54,043 nt of DNA from Dehalococcoidia bacterium. GTDB lineage: Bacteria > Chloroflexota > Dehalococcoidia > UBA2979. Shown piece by piece: positions 17,542-25,934 of the stretch. Positions within the stretch are counted from its first letter, which is position 1; every line of letters starts with the position of its first letter. The position numbers and the translations under genes are program-made. Where the stretch lies: contig SHYS01000010.1 in assembly GCA_009692685.1 (NCBI GenBank), positions 1 through 54,043 on the forward strand. Direction: 5' to 3'. The notes beneath the pieces are model-generated. The model was not told the origin of the DNA. It did not search any database and saw only the letters and a list, made by a program, of their open reading frames with translations.

Positions 17542-18585
17542 CTACGGCAACTGCTTGCTCGCATAGAGCCCATCGATGATGGAGCCTTCCCAGGCCGTGG
17601 TGACATCGACCGGAATGTCGATGACATGGTACTTGCGCAGGAGTTCCTCGAGTGCCCGCCACTGGGCAAGATCACTCCGGCCCATGCCATCGGCGCGTCT
17701 GGCGAGAACCAGATCCGTCTGGAGCAAGTACGCCTGCGCCTCGGGGTCGGCGCCCGGCGCGTAGGCCAGCGTCGCCTGCACGCCCTCATCGACGTGCGCC
17801 TGTGCGTAGAGTGCCCCACGCATCGTGGCTCGGACGAACCTTAGCACCAGCTCCGGGTCCTGCGTGACCGTGTCATGATGCGCCAGCAAGGTCAGCCCGA
17901 GGGTGGCCACCCCGAAGTCCTGCGGGTCGATGACGTTGATGGCGAGTCCCGTCTTTCGGATCGCGAAGGGTTCGTTATTGAGGAACACCGGGTACACGTC
18001 GACCGCACCCTCGATGAAGATGCGCGGATCGAAGCCGACACCCTGCAACCGCACATCGGCCTCAGACATCGTCGACGACGCGAGCATCGCCTTCAGTTCC
18101 GCCGGGACGACGCCCGACTTGAAGCCCACGCGCTTGCCACGGAAGTCTGCCGGGGTACGGATGCCGGAGTCGGCACGCGCGACGTAGCCCTGATCGCCAC
18201 GCTGGCCGAAGAGGGCCACGCCACGAATCGGCAGGGCTTCATGGCGGCGGCGGACAAGTTGCGCGCCCGTTCCGGTGGTGAAGTCGATCTCCTTCTCGAG
18301 GAGCAGTCGCAGGTGCTGATCCCCGACTGACGCGTGCTGGACGTCCACCTCGAGACCTTCTTCGGCGAAGAAGCCCTTCTCCTTTGCGAGGTAGACCGCG
18401 ACAAAAGGCAGGTTGGCCTGGGGGCGGAATCCGGCCATGAACGTGACTTTCCGCGGCGCGGGGGCGGGAGTTCCGGGCCCCTGCGCCACCGCAGTGTCCT
18501 CGTCAGCACAGGCGGCAAGGAGCACGGCAAACAGCAACGCAAGCGCTGCCACCAGGGCACGCGCAAACAGACCACGGCGCGGCAT
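17542..18585 (-). CDS. ABC importer substrate-binding lipoprotein, NMT1/THI5-SsuA-like
   Basis: This 347-residue protein starts at ATG 18585 (GGGAGA upstream) with a lipoprotein signal, ALALLFAVLLAAC. The mature part matches ThiY/SsuA-like binding proteins: FMAGFRPQANLPFVAVYLAK, GFFAEEGLEVDV, FTTGTGAQLVRRR, DFRGKRVGFKSG. Such proteins capture thiamine precursors, riboflavin, sulfonates or nitrate; the ligand here is not evident. Compared with the riboswitch-controlled ThiY at 30399 it lacks a TPP riboswitch upstream, so a thiamine role is less likely. It is last in a three-gene minus-strand operon (ATPase, permease, binding protein), 133 bp after the permease. Confidence 0.85.
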   Translation of the reverse strand: MPRRGLFARALVAALALLFAVLLAACADEDTAVAQGPGTPAPAPRKVTFMAGFRPQANLPFVAVYLAKEKGFFAEEGLEVDVQHASVGDQHLRLLLEKEIDFTTGTGAQLVRRRHEALPIRGVALFGQRGDQGYVARADSGIRTPADFRGKRVGFKSGVVPAELKAMLASSTMSEADVRLQGVGFDPRIFIEGAVDVYPVFLNNEPFAIRKTGLAINVIDPQDFGVATLGLTLLAHHDTVTQDPELVLRFVRATMRGALYAQAHVDEGVQATLAYAPGADPEAQAYLLQTDLVLARRADGMGRSDLAQWRALEELLRKYHVIDIPVDVTTAWEGSIIDGLYASKQLP

Positions 18586-18613
18586 GTAGATTTCTCCCGT
18601 ATGCAGTGTGCGT

Positions 18614-18723
18614 GCATCCGGGACATGGTCACGGGCGCTACACGCGAGAAGCTTGTGCGGCGCGGAGGCGAGCGCCTCGCGCCACCGCCCGGGCGTATCC
18701 GCGACGCAGTCGCGGGCGCTACA
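18614..18723. repeat. Imperfect 29-bp direct repeat flanking the permease/binding-protein spacer
   Basis: The 29 bases at 18614-18642 and 18695-18723 are identical at 23 positions, both ending CGGGCGCTACA. The second copy covers the last codons of the permease gene. A local duplication is possible; no function is apparent. Confidence 0.4.
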
Positions 18724-19564
18724 ACCCGGCGGACTCGTGCCAGAACAGCACGCGGTACTCAATATAAGAAACGAGGCCCGTGAGCACCACGCCGATCACG
18801 GCGAGGACCGTCACCGCGCCGAAGAGCCCCGCAGTGTTGAAGTCCCCGTTGTCGATGAGGATCCGCTGCCCCATCCCGCCGTCGCCGGACATCCACTCCG
18901 CGACCACAGCGCCGACCAGCGATAGCGGGATCGAGATGCGAAGCGCCGCCAGTACGTAGGGCAGTGAGGCCGGCACGCGTAGCTTCCACAGCACCTGCCA
19001 GCGTGTCGCGTCGAGGGCCTGAAAGAAGTCATGTGCGGCCGGATCGACGGAGCGCAGACCGGTGACCGCGTTCACGAGCATGGGGAAGAACGTGATCAAC
19101 GCGGCAACCAGCACCTTCGGCATAGGCCCAAAACCGAACCAGATGATCAGGAGCGGCGCCACGGCAACCACCGGGGTCACCTTCACCAGAATCGCGAGCG
19201 GGTAAATCGCCCGCTCCAGCGTCCGCGAGTGTGCCATCACCACGGCGAGGAGGAACGCAGCACCGGTTCCTACCGTGAGCCCGCCGAGCGCGTGGCCCAG
19301 CGAGACCCGCCCGGCATCGAGGTAGCGCTCGGGGTCCTTGAGGAGTGCGAGGGCAACTGCGCTGGGCGCAGGGAGCAAGTACGGCTTCACGTGGCGGACA
19401 TGCACCCACGTCTCCCAGAAAACAAGGACGAGCGCGAGGGCAACCAGCGGCGGGGCGACAACCGCCATGACATCGCGAGTAGTGAGCCAGGGCAGGGCTG
19501 GTGCCACGAGCCGCGTGGTTTCATCGTCCGTCTGCGCCCGCGGCGCGAGGACCTCGCGGGTCAC
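18719..19564 (-). CDS. ABC importer permease (SsuC/ThiX type)
   Basis: The 281-residue inner-membrane permease has about six helices, and the cytoplasmic EAA-like coupling loop lies around DATRWQVLWKLRVPASLPYV. The start PYLLPAPSAVALALLKDPERY and the core VVAVAPLLIIWFGFGPMPKV are standard for the nitrate/sulfonate/taurine/thiamine permease family. It overlaps the ATPase stop by 4 bp (ATGA) and its own stop TAG is 133 bp before the binding-protein start. It forms the channel of the importer encoded at 17542-20349. Confidence 0.92.
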   Translation of the reverse strand: MTREVLAPRAQTDDETTRLVAPALPWLTTRDVMAVVAPPLVALALVLVFWETWVHVRHVKPYLLPAPSAVALALLKDPERYLDAGRVSLGHALGGLTVGTGAAFLLAVVMAHSRTLERAIYPLAILVKVTPVVAVAPLLIIWFGFGPMPKVLVAALITFFPMLVNAVTGLRSVDPAAHDFFQALDATRWQVLWKLRVPASLPYVLAALRISIPLSLVGAVVAEWMSGDGGMGQRILIDNGDFNTAGLFGAVTVLAVIGVVLTGLVSYIEYRVLFWHESAGL

Positions 19565-20349
19565 GAACGGGCCGGCGGCGCGGTTGTGCGGCCGCCGAGG
19601 GCGTCACGCACCTCCTCGACGTGGCGGGCGAACGCGGGCTCCAGCTCCATCGCGGCGTCACGCGGGCGCGGCAATGCGACCTCGATATTTGCCACCACCC
19701 GCCCGGGCGCACGGCTCATCACCAGCACGCGGTCTGACAGCAGGATCGCCTCACGAATCGAATGCGTGACGAAGAGCACGGAAATACGGTCACGTTCCCA
19801 GATACGCAGCAACTCGAGCCGCAGCTCCTCGCGAGCGAACTCATCGAGGGCTCCGAAGGGCTCATCCATCAGCAACAGGCGCGGCCGGTGCGCGAGCGCC
19901 CTCGCGAGAGCCACGCGCTGGCGCATGCCGCCTGACAGCTCGCGAGGGCGAAACGCGGCAAAGCGCTCCATACCGACCCGCGCGAGCAGTTCACCTATGT
20001 CGGCGGTCGCACCCACCAGTTCGAGGGGCAGGGCGACGTTGTCAGCAACCGTGCGCCACGGCAGGAGACCGGGGTCCTGCGTGACCAAACCGAAAGCGCG
20101 AGTCGAACGCGCGTCGGCAGGCGAGACGCCGAAGACACGCAGAGCGCTACCGGCGATCGGGAGCAGGGCGGCAGCGGCACGAAGCAGGGTGGTCTTCCCG
20201 CAACCGCTGGGCCCCACCAGCGCGACGAACTCGCCTTCGCCAACCGTGAGGGACGCATCCGCGAGGGCGCGCAGGCTGCCGGCGCGCGAAACGTATTCGT
20301 AGGAGAACGCGCGAGCCTCGATCGCTGGGGGCGGGGATGATGTCGCCAT
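19561..20349 (-). CDS. ABC importer ATPase (SsuB/ThiZ type)
   Basis: This 262-residue ATPase contains Walker A GPSGCGKTTLLRAAA, Q-loop VTQDPGLLPWRTV, signature LSGGMRQRVALARALAHRP, Walker B LLLMDEPFGALDEF and switch VTHSIREA. The LPWRT and DEPFGALD motifs place it with nitrate/sulfonate/thiamine-precursor importers. The start may be ATG 20349 or ATG 20364, five codons upstream. It heads the minus-strand operon and is divergent from npdG, sharing a 113-bp promoter region, which may imply shared regulation with F420 metabolism (inference). Confidence 0.92.
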   Translation of the reverse strand: MATSSPPPAIEARAFSYEYVSRAGSLRALADASLTVGEGEFVALVGPSGCGKTTLLRAAAALLPIAGSALRVFGVSPADARSTRAFGLVTQDPGLLPWRTVADNVALPLELVGATADIGELLARVGMERFAAFRPRELSGGMRQRVALARALAHRPRLLLMDEPFGALDEFAREELRLELLRIWERDRISVLFVTHSIREAILLSDRVLVMSRAPGRVVANIEVALPRPRDAAMELEPAFARHVEEVRDALGGRTTAPPARS

Positions 20350-20462
20350 CGGTAGTGCCCTCATGGTCGCGTGGTGCGCTGTCGTGCGGAGAACGGTTCG
20401 CAGCCCGTATTGTATTACCTCCACCGGTCGAATCTTGGGCCGGGGCAGGCGGCGGGAGCACC

Positions 20463-21143
20463 ATGCATACGATTGCGCTCATCGGCGGCACCGGCCCCGA
20501 GGGTCGAGGGCTGGCGCTGCGCTTCGCGCTCGCGGGCCACCGTGTCGTGATCGGGAGCCGGCAGGCAGAACGCGGGGCCGAGGCGGCGAGCGGCCTGCGG
20601 GCGGCACTCGCCGGCGCCGCAGGTTCTACCGGGGACCTCACCGGCACGAGCAACGAACTGGCCCTGGCGGAGGCGGACATCGCCGTGGTGGTGGTGCCGT
20701 ACGAAGCGCACCGCGCCACCCTCGAGGGTCTGCGCGACCGCCTCGCCTGGAAGATCGTCGTCGATGCCGTCGTGCCGGTGCGCTTTGAACGTGGTCCGCG
20801 TCCTGTGGAGGTCGAGGCAGGTTCCGCCACCGAGGAGGCGGCTCAGATCCTACCGGACTCACGGGTCATCGGCGCGTTTCACAACCTGGCCGCTGAGGTG
20901 CTCCTCGACCCCGGCGCGAGCGTGGACGCGGACGTGCTGGTAACGGGGAATGACGCCGAGGCGAAGGAGACCGTCTTGATCCTCGCGGGCCAGATCAAAG
21001 GCACGCGCGCTGTCGATGCCGGTCCGCTGCGCTTCTCGCGCTTCGTCGAGGGCCTGACCCTGTTGCTGATCGGGATCAACGGGCGCTACAAGGCGCACTC
21101 GAGCATCCGCGTGAGCGGGCTACCACTGGAGGGTGTGCGATGA
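20463..21143 (+). CDS. npdG: NADPH-dependent F420 reductase
   Basis: The 226-residue cytosolic protein has an N-terminal Rossmann motif, IALIGGTGPEGRGLALRFAL, with the downstream GSRQAERG that selects the NADPH phosphate. The middle reads EADIAVVVVPYEAH and VVDAVVPVRF. The segment SRVIGAFHNLAAEVL and LVTGNDAEAKETV are specific to F420 reductases. It transfers hydride between NADPH and F420, feeding the F420-dependent oxidoreductases of this window. ATG 20463 has GGGAG upstream. The stop overlaps cofE (ATGA), so reductase and F420 tail-building ligase are made together. Confidence 0.92.
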   Translation: MHTIALIGGTGPEGRGLALRFALAGHRVVIGSRQAERGAEAASGLRAALAGAAGSTGDLTGTSNELALAEADIAVVVVPYEAHRATLEGLRDRLAWKIVVDAVVPVRFERGPRPVEVEAGSATEEAAQILPDSRVIGAFHNLAAEVLLDPGASVDADVLVTGNDAEAKETVLILAGQIKGTRAVDAGPLRFSRFVEGLTLLLIGINGRYKAHSSIRVSGLPLEGVR

Positions 21144-21895
21144 CCGTCCCCGACATTCGCGTGATCGGCGTGACCGGCATCCCACTGGTACAGGCCGGCG
21201 ACGACCTCGCGAGCCAGATCCTCGATGCCGCGACGGCTCAGGGCACGCCCGTCGAGAGCGGCGACGTGATCGTGGTGACCCAGCGCGTGGTGTCGAAGGC
21301 AGAAGGTCGAGTGGTGCCGCTCGACACTTTCGAGCCCGGCGCGTTCGCCATCGAGTGGTCGAAGCGCTGGGACAAGGACCCACGGGTCACCGAGGCCGTG
21401 CTGCGAGAGTCGCAGCGAATCGTCCGGCAGGTCCGAGGTGTACTCATCACACAGACGCACCACGGCTTCATCTGCGCCAACTCCGGCGTCGACGGCTCGA
21501 ACGTCGGCGGGCAGGACCTCGTCTGCCTCTTGCCTGTCGACCCGGACGCCTCGTGCCGGGCGATCCGCGATGCCGCCCGCGCCCGGGGCGCCGAGGTGGC
21601 AGTGGTCATGACAGATACGTTTGGCCGCCCGTGGCGTGACGGCCACACCAACATCGCGATCGGCGTCGCCGGCCTCCAGCCGATGCGCTCATACGTCGGC
21701 ATGCCGGACATGGACGGGCGAGAGCTGCGAGTGACCACGATCTGCGTGGCCGACGAGCTGGCGGGCGCCGCCGAACTCGTCATGGGCAAGCTCGACGCCG
21801 TGCCGGCCGCGATCGTGCGTGGCTTCCCCTACCAGGCGGGCGAGGGCTCGGCCTCCGAGCTCGTGCGACCCATCGAGATGGACCTCTTCCTGTAA
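21140..21895 (+). CDS. cofE: Coenzyme F420-0:L-glutamate ligase
   Basis: At 251 residues this is the single-domain CofE type, without the C-terminal nitroreductase domain of actinobacterial FbiB. Motifs include GDVIVVTQRVVSKAEGR, THHGFICANSGVDGSNV, VMTDTFGRPWRDGHTNIAIG and ADELAGAAELVMGKL. It adds glutamates to F420-0 using GTP and divalent metal. ATG 21140 overlaps the npdG stop. Other F420 biosynthesis genes (cofC, cofD, cofG/H) are not in the window. Confidence 0.94.
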   Translation: MTVPDIRVIGVTGIPLVQAGDDLASQILDAATAQGTPVESGDVIVVTQRVVSKAEGRVVPLDTFEPGAFAIEWSKRWDKDPRVTEAVLRESQRIVRQVRGVLITQTHHGFICANSGVDGSNVGGQDLVCLLPVDPDASCRAIRDAARARGAEVAVVMTDTFGRPWRDGHTNIAIGVAGLQPMRSYVGMPDMDGRELRVTTICVADELAGAAELVMGKLDAVPAAIVRGFPYQAGEGSASELVRPIEMDLFL

Positions 21896-22073
21896 CACGT
21901 ACTGCCCGAGTGCGCCGAGGCGCACCAGCTGCCTCGGTACACTCAGGGCATGACCGCCTCGGCCGGACGCCAGACAACCGCAGCCCTCGAGCACAACCTG
22001 CGCTGGCTGTCGGCGTGGTGGATCCTGCGTTGGTCGTTCCTCGGCGAGGCTGTGTTGGTCATCTACCTCATCG

Positions 22074-22960
22074 GGGCTTTGCCCAAAAGCCCTTACCAGA
22101 GGCCGAATTCTTGGGCAGCGGGCAGTCCTGCACGAAAAACAGGTTCGACGTTGAGAGTGTGGCTGGTGCGGATGACGACGGACAGGTTGTGGCAGATGAC
22201 CTTCGCGAGCGTCTCGTTCACGTTGCCGTCGAAGCTCTTGGTGCGCAGGCCATCGCCGAACTTCCGCTTGATCGCGCTGAATGCCGATTCGACGTTCGAG
22301 CGCTGGTGGTACCGAGCGAGAAACGCGTCGCGGTTGAAGGCAAACTGATGGTAGAGCTGGTACAGCACGCTCCCCGGAACCGGAGGCCGCACGTTGACCT
22401 TCTCGGGAATCAGCGGCGAGATGCCCATCTGCAACGCCACGCGGAGGTTGCTCCGCGACATGTAACCACGGTCGGCGAGGACTTCCTGTACGTCGAAGGC
22501 ACCCGGCGTTTGCCCGATGAGAGGGATGAAACGCGGGGACTCGTTCGCGTTGCCGTTCGTGACCTCGGCAGCGGTGACGGCCAACGTCTCGACGCCGATC
22601 ATCGCATGCAGCTTTACCCACTCCCGGCGCTCGGTCTCCCTGCCGTACCGATGCGTGTACCAGCGTTGGAAGCGTCCGGTGCCGAAACCGGTGCTATCTA
22701 TGGCGAAGCTGGTCTCGATGCCTGCAAGCGGCATGGCCGAGGCGCGCACGAGTCCAGCGAGTACGGGCGTCACGGCAGGATCCGCGAGGTAGCCGTTGAT
22801 CGAGTTGAAGTGCGGTGTGTGCTCGATGAAGCCGCCCGCCTGCGCCTCGCGGAGCGCGCTCATGAATCGCCGGGACGAGAAGCCCTCGAACACCTTGAGT
22901 GTGCAGGCGAACACCATGTCGGCGAGCGGTAGGCGCGGGCGGCCTCGCGGCGGGTGGGCT
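22074..22960 (-). mobile_element. Truncated insertion sequence (IS4/IS5-superfamily DDE transposase)
   Basis: The element sits inside the MFS gene. Its left boundary is probably GGGGCTTTGCCCAAAAGCCC, which folds as a 7-bp hairpin (GGGCTTT/AAAGCCC, 22074-22092) directly after the transposase stop. No matching terminal repeat exists on the right, where transposase coding runs directly into MFS coding at about 22950-22960. The right end is therefore missing and the element cannot be mobile by itself. No target-site duplication can be recognised. Confidence 0.7.
22093..22956 (-). pseudogene. DDE transposase, N-terminally truncated
   Basis: The frame begins within the gene at GRPRLPLADMVFACTLKV, a segment that in complete relatives is preceded by roughly 80-90 residues. 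The catalytic core is preserved: AIDSTGFGTGRF with the first Asp, EVLADRGYMSRSNLR with the second, and RSNVESAFSAIKRKFGD with the Glu. It belongs to the Transposase_11 (IS4/IS5-like) superfamily. Internal start ATG 22917 would give a 274-residue product lacking the DNA-binding N-terminus. The frame otherwise has no lesions, so the insertion is relatively recent. Confidence 0.85.
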
Positions 22961-23344
22961 GCTGAGGCGCTTCGGATTCACGAGGACACTGGGCGTGCTG
23001 GCGCCCTTCGCGGTCCACTCGCTCGCCGGCGCCGCCGGGGAGAGGTTGTGGCTGTTCCCATTGATGCTCGCTGCGCCGTTCGCATGGAACGTCCTGCTCC
23101 CGCTGCTGTCGGATTACCTGTCGAGGCGTGTACCGGCGGCGAGCGCGCGACAACGCTTTCGATCTCGCAAGCCGTGGTTCAGGTCGGCGGGATCATCCCG
23201 ACGCTGAGCCTCGGCCTTGCCGTCGATCGAGGCGGCACGCAACTTGCCCTGACGGCCGCGACCATCGCTCTCCTCGTGCTGGTCGGGCTCAGCTGCTGGC
23301 GGTGGGTGCGCGCTACGATGCAACCCCGGTGCACGAGGGGGACC

Positions 23345-23647
23345 ATGGACAACGCTGACGAGCCGGAGACCGAGGACGTCACGGGCTCCGCAACACCACC
23401 GACCGCGGGCGAGCTGCTGCGGCACGCGCTGGTCAACGACGACGACCCGCGCTTCCCGTGGTGGCTCCCGCTACCGGGCCTAGCGCTCGCCCTCGCGTGG
23501 GCGGGATACCGGGCGGCGGCGGCGGCCGCAGGCGGCATAACGAATCCGCTCGATGAGCTGTTGACCACGTTGCTCTGGCCGGGCACGGGCATCTTCGCGC
23601 TCACGACGGGAGCGACGTGGTTCGGGTGGCAGCTGGAGATCGACTGA
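23345..23647 (+). CDS. Small two-helix membrane protein of unknown function
   Basis: ATG 23345 is preceded by GAGGGGG at good spacing. The 100-residue product has an acidic N-terminus (DNADEPETEDV), a GELLRHALVNDDDPRFPWW segment, then two hydrophobic helices (LPLPGLALALAWAGYRAAAA and TGIFALTTGATWFGW). The decayed MFS frame runs into it without a stop, so a read-through fusion is possible, but the independent Shine-Dalgarno favours a separate gene. It ends 1 bp before holA. I do not recognise the family. Confidence 0.6.
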   Translation: MDNADEPETEDVTGSATPPTAGELLRHALVNDDDPRFPWWLPLPGLALALAWAGYRAAAAAAGGITNPLDELLTTLLWPGTGIFALTTGATWFGWQLEID

Positions 23648-23648
23648 C

Positions 23649-24701
23649 GTGCTGCACCTGTACTTCGGCGCAGACGAGTTCCGGATCGGCGAAGCGCTGA
23701 CCGAGCTGCGCACGCGCCTCGACACCGACGGCTTCCTCGGCACGAACACGAGCACCCCGCCGGCACGCGGGCTCACGCCGTCCGTCCTGCTGCAGCACAT
23801 CTCGACACTGCCCTTTCTCGCCGCAGCCCGGCTCGTGGTCGTGGAGGGACTGCTCGCCTCAGCCGGCGGGCGCAACGCCGTCGCCGAGTGGACACCCGTC
23901 ATCGAGGCGCTGGCGGCGCTGCCGCCCACGAACCACCTCGCGCTCATCGAGCCGCTGGCGAGCCGCGACGCGGTCACTGCCTTTGGACGATCCGCCTTCG
24001 TGCGCACGCTCCGCGAGGTACCGGGGGCCGACGTTCGGGAGTTCCGAGCGCTGCGCGCAACAGGTCGCGACAACGAGGTGATCTCGTGGCTGCGCGCACG
24101 CGCGGCCAGCCTGGGAATCGCGATCGAGCCGCAGGCCGCGGAGGCGCTCGCCTCCCACGTCGGCTCCGACCTGCGCACGCTCGCCGGTGAACTCGAGAAA
24201 CTGGCGCGCTACGCCACGGGGCGAGCGGTGACAGCCAGTGATGTCGTGCTCCTGACACCGGAGGCGCAGGAGTCGAACATCTTCAACCTGGTCGACGCAG
24301 TCGTCGAAGGCCGCACCGGGCAGGCGCTCGTCATGCTGCGCCGGATGCTCGCCCACGGCAGCGAGGAGCCGCTGCGCGTCCAGGCCATGCTGGCCCGACA
24401 GGTGCGCAATCTGGTGCGGGCACGCGAGCTCATCGAGGAAGGGGCGGCGCAGGGAGCAATTGGCGAGGCGACCGGTGTCACCGGCGACTACCCGTTGCGC
24501 AAGCTCCTCGAGCAGGCGCGAGCCACCTCAACCGCAGCCGTCGAGTCAGCGCTGCGCGCCATCGAATCGTCCGACCATGCGGTGAAGACGGGCGAGACCG
24601 GGGCCGATCTGGCGCTCGAACTCCTCGTCATCCGGCTGGGTGAGATTCTCGGCGGTGCCTCAGCGCGCCCAGCCTCGAGGCCTGCCGCTGCACGAGGCTA
24701 G
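23649..24701 (+). CDS. holA: DNA polymerase III delta subunit
   Basis: The 350-residue clamp-loader subunit has an N-terminal LHLYFGADEFRIGEALTELR (the YGxDxFxI start of HolA), a middle lid domain, and SHVGSDLRTLAGELEKLARY. The C-terminal collar domain contains EESNIFNLVDAVVEGR-like QESNIFNLVDA and LRVQAMLARQVRNLVRARE. It opens the beta clamp for replication. GTG 23649 follows the preceding stop by 1 bp. Essential and intact, in contrast to the decayed genes around it. Confidence 0.92.
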   Translation: MLHLYFGADEFRIGEALTELRTRLDTDGFLGTNTSTPPARGLTPSVLLQHISTLPFLAAARLVVVEGLLASAGGRNAVAEWTPVIEALAALPPTNHLALIEPLASRDAVTAFGRSAFVRTLREVPGADVREFRALRATGRDNEVISWLRARAASLGIAIEPQAAEALASHVGSDLRTLAGELEKLARYATGRAVTASDVVLLTPEAQESNIFNLVDAVVEGRTGQALVMLRRMLAHGSEEPLRVQAMLARQVRNLVRARELIEEGAAQGAIGEATGVTGDYPLRKLLEQARATSTAAVESALRAIESSDHAVKTGETGADLALELLVIRLGEILGGASARPASRPAAARG

Positions 24702-24719
24702 GGGTCGTTCGCCATTCGC

Positions 24720-24748
24720 GCTCGTGTTTCGACGGGCTCAGCACGAGC
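24720..24748. repeat. REP-like palindrome
   Basis: GCTCGTG (24720-24726) and CACGAGC (24742-24748) pair around TTTCGACGGGCTCAG. This matches the widespread intergenic motif of the form TTCGACxxGCTCAGxACGA found as dispersed REP-like repeats in many bacteria. It lies 19 bp after holA and may end its transcript. Only one copy is seen in the window. Confidence 0.6.
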
Positions 24749-24822
24749 GGGGAGGACGGACTGACCCGACTGGGCGCCTGCGCAGGAACCAGCCCTCGAG
24801 GACCACGCCTATGCGGAGGGCG

Positions 24823-25827
24823 TCAGGCCCCCTCACGTCTCCGCAGGGTAACCGCGATCGGGTTGTAGCAAGCGACGAGGTGGGTCTCGTCCTCGTCGTA
24901 CGGTGCCAGCCTCGGCGCCACGTCATTCCGGCAGCGCAGCGTCGCCTTCGAGCAGCGAGCGAGGAAGGGGCATTCTGGTCCCAGCGTCGCAAGATCGGGC
25001 GGTTGCCCCGGCATCGGCACCAGCTGACCGCGCTCGGTGGCAAAGGCCGGCAGACTGGAGAGCAGCCCGAACGTGTATGGATGTCGTGGCTCGCGCAACG
25101 CCGTGCGCACGTCGCTGGTCTCCACCAGCCCACCGGCGTACATCACCGCCACGCGGTCGGCGAGGCGCGCGACCACGCCGAAGTCGTGCGTGATCAGGAG
25201 GATCGCCACGCCCTCGACGTCACGCAGACGCTCGAGGGCGGCGAGCGTCTCGAGGCGCACGACAGGGTCGAGGTTGGCCGTGGGCTCGTCGGCAATGATG
25301 ACCTTCGGACTGAGGGCCGTCGCCATGGCGATCATGACGCGTTGCGCCATGCCGCCCGACAGCTGGAACGGGTACGACTGCGCGACGCGCTCCGCGTCCG
25401 GGAACACTTCGCGCAGCTTCTGGAGGGCGCGCGCACGCGCCTCTTTCCGCGACAGCTGCAGATGCGCGGAGTAGACCTCGGCCAGCTGGTCACCCACGTC
25501 GATTGTCGGGGTCAGCACCGACTGCGCATCCTGAAAGATCATAGCGACTTCGGCGCCGCGGATCTGGCGCAGCCTGGCAGGCGCCGCGTCGAGGAGCGAC
25601 TCGCCGCGATAGCGCACCACGCCTGCCTCGACGGTGGAGTTATTCGGCAGGAGTCGGAGGATCGCGAGCCCGACCGAGCTTTTGCCGGCGGCCGACTCAC
25701 CGACCAGGGCGACCACTTCGCCCTCGTGCAGGTCGAGGTCGACATCGCGGACGGCGACGATCCGCCCCATCGGCGTCTCATAGGACGCGCTCAACCCACG
25801 AACGGAGAGGATCGGCATCGCTGCCAT
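24823..25827 (-). CDS. Peptide/nickel ABC importer ATPase (OppD/DppD type), orphan
   Basis: This 334-residue ATPase has Walker A GESAAGKSSVGLAILRLLP, Q-loop MIFQDAQSVLTPT, signature LSGGMAQRVMIAMATALSP, Walker B VIIADEPTANLDP and switch ITHDFGVV. The C-terminal oligopeptide/dipeptide module includes ALREPRHPYTFGLLSSLP and cysteine cluster CPFLARCSKATLRC, as in OppD/DppD. Signature and Q-loop deviate slightly from consensus (LSGGMAQR for LSGGMRQR, and DAQSVLTPT for DPMTSLNP). No permease, binding protein or OppF partner lies nearby, so it must pair with distant genes or be a leftover. ATG 25827 has GAGG upstream. Confidence 0.88.
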   Translation of the reverse strand: MAAMPILSVRGLSASYETPMGRIVAVRDVDLDLHEGEVVALVGESAAGKSSVGLAILRLLPNNSTVEAGVVRYRGESLLDAAPARLRQIRGAEVAMIFQDAQSVLTPTIDVGDQLAEVYSAHLQLSRKEARARALQKLREVFPDAERVAQSYPFQLSGGMAQRVMIAMATALSPKVIIADEPTANLDPVVRLETLAALERLRDVEGVAILLITHDFGVVARLADRVAVMYAGGLVETSDVRTALREPRHPYTFGLLSSLPAFATERGQLVPMPGQPPDLATLGPECPFLARCSKATLRCRNDVAPRLAPYDEDETHLVACYNPIAVTLRRREGA

Positions 25828-25934
25828 CAGACCTCACGGCGGCAGGGCCGTGAATGCGCCGCAGGATACTCGGCCTGCGAGCGACGAACGACCGAACGCC
25901 GGAGGCAACGCCTGATGGGGGACGCCGTGGTGCC

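Larger units (their letters stand above)
21950..23324 (+). pseudogene. MFS transporter disrupted by an insertion sequence, a deletion and a frameshift
   Basis: The 5' piece from ATG 21950 encodes NLRWLSAWWILRWSFLGEA and the start of helix 1, ending at about 22072. The 3' piece resumes at about 22960 with LLRRFGFTRTLGVLAP, late transporter helices and LSDYLSRRVPA. A frameshift near 23137 then moves the frame so that ATTLSISQAVVQVGG and the last helices continue to about 23324. Roughly 200 residues of the middle are missing, so the insertion was accompanied by deletion. The final frame has no stop before the small membrane ORF at 23345. Confidence 0.75.
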
